DNA of 48,078 nt from Firmicutes bacterium UBA4916. GTDB taxonomy: Bacteria; Bacillota; Clostridia; Tissierellales; Tepidimicrobiaceae. The stretch covers positions 1 through 48,078 of the forward strand of contig DHBY01000097.1 of the NCBI GenBank assembly GCA_002398845.1. Reading direction: 5' to 3'. The position numbers were made by a program, and so were the translations under genes. This document shows positions 41,424 through 48,078 of the stretch, piece after piece (position 1 is the first letter of the stretch; every line of letters begins with the position of its first letter). The notes beneath the pieces are model-generated. The model saw only the letters and a list, made by a program, of their open reading frames with translations, did not search any database and was not told the DNA's origin.

Positions 41424-42620
41424 ATGAATATATTAGTAATTAATTGCGGTAGTTCTTCTTTAAAATATCAATTGATTAATATGGAAAATGAAGGAGTACT
41501 AGCAAAAGGATTAGTAGAAAGAATAGGAATAGAAGGCGCAAGGGTAAAGCATACAACTACTGGCAAGGATGAAGTTATTATAGAAGAAACTATGCCAGAT
41601 CATAGGAAAGCTTTAGAACTAGTATTAAATGCTTTGATTAATCCTGATTATGGAGCTATTAAATCAATGGATGAAATCGGAGCCGTTGGACATAGAGTAG
41701 TTCATGGCGGAGAAAAGTTTGCTGATTCTGTAATAATTGATGATGAAGTTATGAAGACTTTAAATGATTGTATAGATTTAGCACCACTTCATAATCCACC
41801 AAATATTATGGGAATTGAAGCATGTAAAGCTCTTATGCCAAAGACACCAATGGTTGCAGTCTTTGATACAGCTTTCCATCAAACTATTCCAGCATCAAAC
41901 TATATTTACCCATTACCTTATGAACTATATGAGAAATATGGTATTAGAAAATATGGTTTCCATGGGACTTCTCATAAGTATGTATCAAGAAGAGCAGCAG
42001 AAATGTTAGGCAAGAACATAGAAGATTTAAACATTATAACTTGCCATTTAGGAAATGGTGCTAGTGTTTGTGCTATAAAAGGTGGTAAATCCATTGAAAC
42101 TAGTATGGGATTTACACCACTTGAAGGATTAGCAATGGGAACTAGATCAGGGGACATAGACCCAGCTATAATTCCATTTATCATGGAAAAAGAGGGATTG
42201 AGTTTTGATGAGGTAAATGATTTATTAAATAAAAAATCTGGTGTATTTGGAATTTCAGGAATAAGCAGTGACTTTAGAGATCTTGAGGAAGCTATGGCAA
42301 AAGGAAATAAAAGAGCAGAATTGGCCTTAGAAGTATTCTGCAATAGAGTAAAAAAATACATAGGGGCTTATACTGCTACTTTATGTAATGTAGATGCTTT
42401 GGTTTTCACTGCAGGCATAGGAGAAAACTCTATTTCAATTAGAGAGAAGATTTGTGAAGGATTAGAATGTGTAGGTATTGAGCTTGATAAAGAATTAAAT
42501 AAAGTTAGAGGGAAGGAAGCCATAGTAAGCAAGGATTTAACATCAACAGCTATTCTTGTTATCCCAACTAATGAAGAATTAATGATAGCAAGAGACACCC
42601 AAGCTCTCGTTCAAAAATAA
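41424..42620 (+). CDS. ackA: Acetate kinase
   Basis: AckA makes ATP and acetate from acetyl-phosphate in fermentation. The 398-residue ASKHA-fold enzyme has VINCGSSSLKYQL, HRVVHGGEKF, FDTAFHQTIP, the GFHGTSHKYVS, GFTPLEGLAMGTRSGDIDP and a C-terminal GIGENS. AGGAGG precedes the ATG. No pta is adjacent, so acetyl-phosphate comes from elsewhere. It lies between tmcAL (minus) and yceD. Confidence 0.97.
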   Translation: MNILVINCGSSSLKYQLINMENEGVLAKGLVERIGIEGARVKHTTTGKDEVIIEETMPDHRKALELVLNALINPDYGAIKSMDEIGAVGHRVVHGGEKFADSVIIDDEVMKTLNDCIDLAPLHNPPNIMGIEACKALMPKTPMVAVFDTAFHQTIPASNYIYPLPYELYEKYGIRKYGFHGTSHKYVSRRAAEMLGKNIEDLNIITCHLGNGASVCAIKGGKSIETSMGFTPLEGLAMGTRSGDIDPAIIPFIMEKEGLSFDEVNDLLNKKSGVFGISGISSDFRDLEEAMAKGNKRAELALEVFCNRVKKYIGAYTATLCNVDALVFTAGIGENSISIREKICEGLECVGIELDKELNKVRGKEAIVSKDLTSTAILVIPTNEELMIARDTQALVQK

Positions 42621-42626
42621 TATTTC

Positions 42627-42655
42627 TTGACAAATATTGGCCTCCTTTGTATAAT
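42627..42655 (+). promoter_or_regulatory. Consensus promoter of yceD-rpmF
   Basis: A perfect TTGACA (42627-42632) and a perfect TATAAT (42650-42655) are spaced by 17 bases, the best promoter match in the window, 30 bases ahead of yceD. It starts 7 bases after the ackA stop. Confidence 0.85.
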
Positions 42656-42684
42656 AAAGTGTATTAGTCTAAGAGGTGAAAGTA

Positions 42685-43200
42685 ATGTCTATAGATTTGT
42701 CTGGCTTTTATGATGAAGCTGTTATGAGCCTTCCTGTTGAAGGTGAATTGCAAAGAGATTTTTTAGATATCGATGGGAGAAAGATTAAATTCATTGACCC
42801 TATAAAGTACCAAGGGGAAATTTATAGAGCACAAGGAGAAAAATTACTTCATATTGATATTAGGTGCAAATATGAAGAGGCTTGTGGAAGATGTTTAGAA
42901 CCCTTTGTAAATGTAATAGATACAGTTTTATCAGGAAGACTAATTGAAAAAGTTGATGAGATTACCCAAGACGAAGATGATGATGATCTTATCTATTATG
43001 TTGGTGAAAAATTAGACTTAACTGAAGATATAATGAGCATGGTAATTTTATCACTTCCTATGAAACCTCTTTGTGACGAAGAGTGTAAAGGACTGTGCCC
43101 ACAATGTGGGGCAAATCTTAATAGGGAAGAATGTAACTGTGTTGTAGAAAATGTTGATCCAAGGCTTTTAGTGCTTAAGGATTTTTTCCCAAAGAAATAA
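42685..43200 (+). CDS. DUF177/YceD family metal-binding protein
   Basis: The 171-residue protein is YceD, always next to rpmF and linked to 23S rRNA levels and translation in several species. It has CGRCLEPF near the middle and a C-terminal cysteine cluster CDEECKGLCPQCGANLNREE followed by CNC, consistent with zinc binding. ATG 42685 behind AAGAGGTGA is preferred over GTG 42676. Spacing to rpmF is 13 bases. Biochemical role is not settled. Confidence 0.93.
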   Translation: MSIDLSGFYDEAVMSLPVEGELQRDFLDIDGRKIKFIDPIKYQGEIYRAQGEKLLHIDIRCKYEEACGRCLEPFVNVIDTVLSGRLIEKVDEITQDEDDDDLIYYVGEKLDLTEDIMSMVILSLPMKPLCDEECKGLCPQCGANLNREECNCVVENVDPRLLVLKDFFPKK

Positions 43201-43213
43201 GGAGGTGTGTTAA

Positions 43214-43393
43214 ATGGCAGTACCAAAACGAAAAACTGGTAAAGCAAGAAGAGATAAAAGAAGAGCTTCTTCCTATAGATTAACAAAGGCTACTATTAGT
43301 GAATGTCCACAATGTCATGAGCCAAAACTACCACATAGAGTTTGCAGAGCTTGTGGATATTACAAAAACAGGGAAGTTATAGATGTAGAATAA
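43214..43393 (+). CDS. rpmF: 50S ribosomal protein L32
   Basis: This 59-residue protein has the L32 start MAVPKRKTGKARRDKRRA and two CxxC pairs (CPQCHE and CRACGYYK) that bind zinc, so it is the zinc-binding form. GGAGGTG at 43201-43207 precedes the ATG. It is co-transcribed with yceD and followed by a strong terminator. Confidence 0.97.
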   Translation: MAVPKRKTGKARRDKRRASSYRLTKATISECPQCHEPKLPHRVCRACGYYKNREVIDVE

Positions 43394-43400
43394 TCGAATC

Positions 43401-43438
43401 AAAAAAGATAGTGAGTCAATGTCACTATCTTTTTTTTC
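43401..43438 (+). terminator. Intrinsic terminator after rpmF
   Basis: AAAAAAGATAGTGA (43401-43414) and TCACTATCTTTTTT (43422-43435) form a perfect stem, followed by further T residues. Confidence 0.9.
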
Positions 43439-43515
43439 TATAAATATTGCATTTTTACATATTCTATAATATATTTAATATCAGCAGCTTTAATAGGTTT
43501 TTTAGGAGGATGGTT

Positions 43516-44508
43516 ATGAAAATTATCGTAGATGGTATGGGAGGAGACAAAGGCATTAAAGATATAGTTAAAGGATGTATAGATGCGGTAAATGAACTTG
43601 GAGTTAATATAATAATTGTAGGTCAAGAGGATATAATAGACAAGGAGTTAAACAAACATGAATATCCAAAGGATATGATAGAAATAATCAATTCTACTGA
43701 AGTTATCACAAACGATGAAGAGCCTGCACTAGCAATAAGGAGGAAAAAGGATTCTTCTATTGTCGTAGGATTAAAAGCTTTAGCAGATGGAAAAGGTGAT
43801 GGATTCGTATCGGCAGGGAGTACAGGTGCATTGTTAGCAGGAGGACTTTTCATAGTTAAAAGGATAAAGGGAATTGAAAGAGCTTGTTTGGCTTCTGTTT
43901 ATCCAACTAAAGCTGGAATTTCTTTTATGTTGGATATAGGAGCGAATGTAGATTGTAAGCCAGAGTATTTAAAACAATTTGCAGCCATGGGTTCTATTTA
44001 TAGTGAAAAGGTTTTAGGGGTAAATTCACCTAAAGTTGGCTTAGCTAATATTGGAACTGAAGAAGGCAAAGGAAATGCTTTAGTAAAGGAAGCCTATGGA
44101 TTAATTAAAAATTCAAAATTAAATTTCGTTGGGAATGCAGAGGTAAGGGATATTCCAGAAGGAATTTGTGATGTAATAGTTTGTGATGGCTTTGTAGGAA
44201 ATGTTTTATTAAAATTAACAGAAGGTATGGCTATATCTTTATTTTCGTCTTTAAAAGAAGAGTTTACAAAATCATTTAAATCTAAAATAGGAGCTTTAAT
44301 GTTAAAATCCCAATTGAAATCTTTTAAGGATAAACTTGATTATCGAGAATATGGAGGGGCACCACTTTTAGGTTTAAAACAACCAGTAGTGAAAGCCCAT
44401 GGAAGTTCCGATGCTTATGCAATTAAAAACGCTATTAGGCAAGTAAAAACTTTAATTGAAATGGATGTAATAAAAATAATTGAAAATGATATAAATATTA
44501 ATGAATAA
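43516..44508 (+). CDS. plsX: Phosphate acyltransferase PlsX
   Basis: PlsX makes acyl-phosphate from acyl-ACP for phospholipid synthesis. The 330-residue protein starts MKIIVDGMGGDKGIKDIVKG and has GFVSAGSTGALLAGGLFIV, GANVDCKPEYLKQFA and the ALVKEAYGLIK blocks. The ATG at 43516 behind AGGAGG is the canonical start; the frame also runs back to 43447 without need. It is followed by acpP 34 bases later. In Bacillus fapR precedes plsX and fabD/fabG follow; none is present here, and no FapR operator palindrome was seen. Confidence 0.96.
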   Translation: MKIIVDGMGGDKGIKDIVKGCIDAVNELGVNIIIVGQEDIIDKELNKHEYPKDMIEIINSTEVITNDEEPALAIRRKKDSSIVVGLKALADGKGDGFVSAGSTGALLAGGLFIVKRIKGIERACLASVYPTKAGISFMLDIGANVDCKPEYLKQFAAMGSIYSEKVLGVNSPKVGLANIGTEEGKGNALVKEAYGLIKNSKLNFVGNAEVRDIPEGICDVIVCDGFVGNVLLKLTEGMAISLFSSLKEEFTKSFKSKIGALMLKSQLKSFKDKLDYREYGGAPLLGLKQPVVKAHGSSDAYAIKNAIRQVKTLIEMDVIKIIENDININE

Positions 44509-44542
44509 AATTTTAATTTAATAATTTGGAGGTGTTATTAAA

Positions 44543-44773
44543 ATGGTTTACGAAAAAATAAAAGCCATTATTTCAGAGCAGTTTGATATTGATGAAGATG
44601 ATATTACTATGGAAACTTCTTTTAAGGAAGACTTAAATGCCGATTCTTTAGATTTAGTTGAATTAATTATGAGTCTAGAAGATGAGTTTGATTTAGAAGT
44701 TGATGATGACAAAGTGGAAAATATTAATACAATAGGTGATGTTGTTAACTATATCAATAAAATTATAGGCTAG
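44543..44773 (+). CDS. acpP: Acyl carrier protein
   Basis: The 76-residue acidic protein carries 4'-phosphopantetheine on Ser35 within the DSL motif (LNADSLDLVELIM). Helix II and the EFDLEVDDDKVENINTIGD region match the family. GGAGGTG precedes the ATG. It supplies acyl chains to PlsX. A 17-bp hairpin separates it from rnc. Confidence 0.97.
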   Translation: MVYEKIKAIISEQFDIDEDDITMETSFKEDLNADSLDLVELIMSLEDEFDLEVDDDKVENINTIGDVVNYINKIIG

Positions 44774-44776
44774 AAT

Positions 44777-44819
44777 AATTCCCTATTAGATCCAATTAAT
44801 AGGGATCTAATAGGGAATT
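44777..44819. terminator. 17-bp perfect hairpin between acpP and rnc
   Basis: AATTCCCTATTAGATCC (44777-44793) and GGATCTAATAGGGAATT (44803-44819) pair perfectly around a 9-base loop. There is no clear T-tract, so it may be a processing site for the RNase III encoded next, or a weak terminator. Confidence 0.6.
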
Positions 44820-44842
44820 GTTAGATATTTGGAGGTAATAAC

Positions 44843-45565
44843 GTGAAAATATCGTTTGAAAGGCAAAGAAACTTAAATGAAATACAATCATGTGTAAATT
44901 ATAACTTTAAAGACATTAAACTATTAAATACATCCTTAACTCATAGCTCCTACGCCAATGAAAACAAGATGAGAAGCTATGAAAGCAACGAAAGGTTAGA
45001 ATTTTTAGGCGATGCAATATTAAATTTAATTGTATCCGAATATTTATATTATCATTTTTCTAAATTGCCTGAAGGAGAGCTAACTAAAAAAAGGGCAACC
45101 GTAGTTTGTGAATCTTCTTTAGCCTTTGCAGCGAGAAAGATAAACTTGGGAAATTATATACTACTAGGTAAAGGGGAAGAAACAACAGGAGGTAGAAATA
45201 GAGATTCTCTTTTAGCAGATGCATTTGAAGCATTAATAGGTGCTGTTTATATAGATGGGGGCTTAACTAGCACACGAACATTTCTATTAGGAATGTTTGA
45301 AGAAGAAGTAATCTATGCAATATCAAAAGGTAATTTATTTATTGACTACAAAACAGAGTTGCAAGAAATACTTCAAAAAAGGACCAAATCAAAAATTGAA
45401 TATAAGGTGGAAAAAGAAGTAGGACCTGATCATAATAAGAAATTTTATATGAATGTGATTGTGGAAAACAAAGTCATAGGGAGCGGTATGGGAAGGAATA
45501 AAAAAGAAGCTGAGCAAATGGCTGCAAAGAAAGCTTTGTATAGAATAGGTGATAGGATTGAGTAA
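44843..45565 (+). CDS. rnc: Ribonuclease III
   Basis: RNase III cuts double-stranded RNA in rRNA and mRNA processing. The 240-residue protein has the nuclease domain signature NERLEFLGDAILNLIVSEYL with the catalytic residues, DSLLADAFEALIGAVYID, and a C-terminal dsRNA-binding domain (about 165-235, KNKKFYMNVIVENKVIGSG region). GGAGG precedes the GTG start. The 3' end overlaps the next gene by 8 bases. rnc-smc is a common pair in Firmicutes. Confidence 0.96.
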   Translation: MKISFERQRNLNEIQSCVNYNFKDIKLLNTSLTHSSYANENKMRSYESNERLEFLGDAILNLIVSEYLYYHFSKLPEGELTKKRATVVCESSLAFAARKINLGNYILLGKGEETTGGRNRDSLLADAFEALIGAVYIDGGLTSTRTFLLGMFEEEVIYAISKGNLFIDYKTELQEILQKRTKSKIEYKVEKEVGPDHNKKFYMNVIVENKVIGSGMGRNKKEAEQMAAKKALYRIGDRIE

Positions 45566-46658
45566 AGACTATTTTATTATACCTATTTTTGTTCCCCATT
45601 TAGGTTGTCCCCATGACTGTGTTTTTTGCAATCAAAAAAGGATTACTGGACTATCAACTGATGTTACACCAGAAGATGTGGAAAGAATAATAGAAGAACA
45701 TTTAAGTACATTTCCTCATAGGGACATTAGTATAGAAGTTGCCTTCTATGGTGGCAGCTTTACTGGAATTCAAAAGGATATACAAAGAAAACTATTAGCT
45801 ATACCTTTAAAATATAAAAATCAAGGTAGAATCAAAGGCATAAGATTATCTACAAGACCCGATTATATAGATAAAGAAACGTTAAATCTATTAAAGGAGT
45901 ACAAGGTAGATACTATAGAACTAGGGGTTCAATCTTTAAATGATGAAGTACTTAATAAAAGTGGAAGAGGTCACAGCAGCCGTCAAGTTTATATAGCTTC
46001 AAATCTAATTAAAGAATATGGCTTTAACTTAGGTTTGCAGATGATGATTGGCCTTGTAGGAGATGATAGGGAAAAATCAATTTTTACAGCCAAAGAATTG
46101 ATAAGCTTAAATCCCTATTGTGTTAGAATTTACCCTACTTTGGTGATTAAAGATACCTATTTAGAAAAGATGTATATAGATAAGAAATATAATCCATTAT
46201 CCTTAAAAGAAGCGGTGGATATAACCACCGATTTACTCATGCTTTTTGAATACTATGATATTGATGTTATCCGTGTTGGCCTACAACCTACAGATAATAT
46301 AAGATTAGGTAAAGATGTAATTGCAGGTCCTTTTCATCCGTCTTTTAGACAATTGGTAGAATCAAATATCTATAAAATAATATTAGATGATTATATAAAT
46401 GATTATGATAAAAGCATAATCCAAGGCAAAACTATAACAATTGAGGCCAATGGGAAATGCATATCCAATATAGCAGGACAAAAATCATCTAATAAAAACT
46501 ATTTAACTCAAAAATATAGATTTAAAAAAATAAAAATATATGAAAAAGATATCCCCATGGGAATTATAAATATATATATGGATAATATTTTTGATACAAT
46601 AGATAGGAAAGAGATGATAGGAAAATATTTAAAAGATAAAGCTATAATACGAGTTTAA
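45558..46658 (+). CDS. Radical SAM protein of the Elp3/MiaB-like group
   Basis: The 366-residue protein has the cluster ligands Cys17, Cys21 and Cys24 in GCPHDCVFCNQ, then VAFYGGSFTGI, LSTRPDYID and IELGVQSLN, which place it in the Elp3-like radical SAM superfamily. There is no acetyltransferase half, so it is not a tRNA elongator Elp3 itself. AGGTGAT at 45546-45552 favours the TTG at 45558, which overlaps rnc. In many Clostridia this gene sits between rnc and smc, so a constant but unknown role is likely, possibly in RNA modification. Confidence 0.85.
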   Translation: MSKDYFIIPIFVPHLGCPHDCVFCNQKRITGLSTDVTPEDVERIIEEHLSTFPHRDISIEVAFYGGSFTGIQKDIQRKLLAIPLKYKNQGRIKGIRLSTRPDYIDKETLNLLKEYKVDTIELGVQSLNDEVLNKSGRGHSSRQVYIASNLIKEYGFNLGLQMMIGLVGDDREKSIFTAKELISLNPYCVRIYPTLVIKDTYLEKMYIDKKYNPLSLKEAVDITTDLLMLFEYYDIDVIRVGLQPTDNIRLGKDVIAGPFHPSFRQLVESNIYKIILDDYINDYDKSIIQGKTITIEANGKCISNIAGQKSSNKNYLTQKYRFKKIKIYEKDIPMGIINIYMDNIFDTIDRKEMIGKYLKDKAIIRV

Positions 46659-46670
46659 GAGGTGTTTAAC

Positions 46671-48078
46671 TTGCATTTAAAAAAAGTTGAAATACAAGGA
46701 TTTAAGTCTTTTGCAGATAAAGTTGAGATTGAATTTAAAGAGGGCATTACGGCAATTGTAGGTCCAAATGGCAGCGGAAAAAGTAATATATCCGATGCAA
46801 TTAGATGGGTGTTAGGAGAACAAAGCGTAAAAACTCTTAGAGGAAACAAAATGGAGGATGTTATTTTTTCTGGCACCAATATTAGAAAGCCCTTGGGATA
46901 TGCAGAGGTAACTATTACCTTTGACAATAAAGACGGCATCATACCTGTTGATTATCAAGAAGTAGCTATTACTAGAAGGATGTTTCGTTCAGGTGAATCT
47001 GAGTATTATTTGAATAAAAATTCTTGCCGATTAAAAGATGTAAAAGAAATATTTATGGATACAGGTGTTGGAAAAGATGGATACTCTATTATAGGACAAG
47101 GTAGAGTTGATGAAATATTAAGTAGTAGGCCAGAGGATAGAAGAAATATTTTTGAGGAAGCAGCAGGTATAGTTAAGTTTAAATCAAAAAAAATAGAGGC
47201 AGAGAAAAAATTAGAGAAAACTGAGGATAACTTAATTAGGATAAAGGATATAATTCTTGAATTAGAAAAACAAAATGATTATTTAAAAGAGCAGTCGGAA
47301 AAGGCAAGTACATTTATTGGATTATCAAGTAGATTAAAGGAACTTGAAGTAAATCTGTTTATAAGAAATATTGATAAAATTAGAAAAGAAATAGAAAACT
47401 TTGAAGAAGAAAAATCTAAGATTCAAATTCAATTAGATGAGATTATAGACAAGAAAAATAAAATAGAAGAAAATTTAAATTTAATGAAGATTAAAATCAA
47501 AGAGATGGATTTATCTGTAGATAATATTCAAAAAGAGAAAATTGAAACGTCAAATCAATTTAATCAATGTAAAAATGATTTAAACCTATTAGAGGAAAAA
47601 GAAAAGTTTTATATTAAAGATATTGAAAGACTAGAAAAAGAAATAGAGGATTTAAAGGAAAAATTAGAGGAACTAGAAAAAGATAAACTTTTAATAATCG
47701 ATGAAATTAATAATATGGAAGAAGAAAGACTTTCTTTAAAAGAAAATTTTAACCAAAAAAAAATTAAGCTAGAAGAATTAAATGAAAAAATTTCACTTAA
47801 AGAAAAAACAATTGAAAAGGATAAAGATAAAGTCATAGATTCTTATAATCTAATTACGGATAAAAAAAGTAAAATAAATAGTTTAAATAGTTTCCAAGAT
47901 AATATTAATAAAAGAATTGAACAAATTAAAAAGGAAACAAAAATATTAATTGATGAAAAAAACAAATTTAAAGAATCTTTAAGAGAAATAGAAGGGTCAG
48001 AGGGGGAAAAAAGAGAAGAAGTTATTAATTATAATAAATCCCTAACTGAGCTTAGATTAGAAGAAAGAAATTATAAGG
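46671..48078 (+). CDS. smc: Chromosome segregation protein SMC, 5' part
   Basis: The reading frame continues to the window end without a stop: 469 complete codons are seen, of a usual length near 1,190. The start TTG at 46671 follows AGAGGTGTT. The N-terminal ATPase half has Walker A GPNGSGKS (residues 31-38) after the family opening HLKKVEIQGFKSFADKV, and the Q-loop IIGQGRVDEIL. A long charged coiled coil begins near residue 170. The hinge, second coil and signature C-terminal half are outside the window. SMC with ScpAB condenses and segregates the chromosome. Confidence 0.95.
   Translation, partial: MHLKKVEIQGFKSFADKVEIEFKEGITAIVGPNGSGKSNISDAIRWVLGEQSVKTLRGNKMEDVIFSGTNIRKPLGYAEVTITFDNKDGIIPVDYQEVAITRRMFRSGESEYYLNKNSCRLKDVKEIFMDTGVGKDGYSIIGQGRVDEILSSRPEDRRNIFEEAAGIVKFKSKKIEAEKKLEKTEDNLIRIKDIILELEKQNDYLKEQSEKASTFIGLSSRLKELEVNLFIRNIDKIRKEIENFEEEKSKIQIQLDEIIDKKNKIEENLNLMKIKIKEMDLSVDNIQKEKIETSNQFNQCKNDLNLLEEKEKFYIKDIERLEKEIEDLKEKLEELEKDKLLIIDEINNMEEERLSLKENFNQKKIKLEELNEKISLKEKTIEKDKDKVIDSYNLITDKKSKINSLNSFQDNINKRIEQIKKETKILIDEKNKFKESLREIEGSEGEKREEVINYNKSLTELRLEERNYK

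Noticed and set aside
41972..42598. Minus-strand open frames inside ackA
   Set aside because: They are shadows of a highly conserved gene, with no promoter, ribosome site or domain.
43439..43515. FapR operator ahead of plsX
   Set aside because: No TTAGTACCTAGTCTTAA-like palindrome is visible.
1..48078. CRISPR array, prophage, toxin-antitoxin or defence island
   Set aside because: No regularly spaced repeats, cas-like genes, phage structural genes or paired toxin-antitoxin genes were found.

Overview
The window is a strongly AT-rich, low-GC Gram-positive chromosome segment. Gene content and order point to an anaerobic, endospore-forming member of the Clostridia/Tissierellia. Evidence includes AGGAGG-type ribosome binding sites, many TTG starts, RemA, SepF/DivIVA, a PrkC/PrpC pair, the sporulation protein YlbJ, an acetate kinase, and a conserved gene order close to the Bacillus ylm-ylo-ylb-plsX-smc blocks. 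Genus-level assignment is inference.

Region 1 (1-4.3 kb) looks accessory and partly decayed: a fragmentary ORF, a GNAT acetyltransferase, a broken DJ-1/PfpI-like gene, a B12-binding-type radical SAM enzyme, a Gfo/Idh/MocA oxidoreductase, and a tRNA-Pro(GGG) on the minus strand with its own promoter. Region 2 (4.7-13.4 kb) is the division/envelope cluster: a small membrane protein, an HlyD-like protein, yggS, sepF, yggT, ylmH and divIVA, then aroF, a 44-residue ORF, a DksA/TraR-like gene, lspA, rluD and pyrR. The position normally held by ileS in Bacillus carries a DAHP synthase instead. A 174-nt remnant of an IS200/IS605 element, with an omega-RNA-like right end and a fossil TnpB tail, sits exactly between yggT and ylmH.

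Region 3 (13.4-34.2 kb) runs rqcH (minus), then yicC, remA, gmk, rpoZ, coaBC, priA, def, fmt, a zinc metallopeptidase, rsmB, rlmN, prpC, prkC, rsgA, rpe. It continues with a TPP riboswitch, thiT and thiN, then a 56-residue membrane protein, rpmB (minus), yloU and the fatty-acid-kinase-like yloV. It couples nucleotide, translation and cofactor housekeeping with Ser/Thr phospho-signalling and thiamine salvage.

Region 4 (34.2-48.1 kb) holds recG, rsmD, coaD, a coiled-coil protein, ylbJ (minus), a patatin-like protein, tmcAL (minus), ackA, yceD, rpmF, plsX, acpP, rnc, a radical SAM protein of unknown role, and the 5' part of smc, cut by the window end. fapR, fabD and fabG, which accompany plsX/acpP in Bacillus, are missing here.

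Most of the window is ordinary core genome. The observations most worth follow-up are the solo omega-RNA-like IS200/IS605 remnant at the ylmH start, the 44-residue ORF whose Shine-Dalgarno forms the right arm of the aroF terminator, the 56-residue membrane protein at the spoVM position, and the long leader hairpin of tRNA-Pro.
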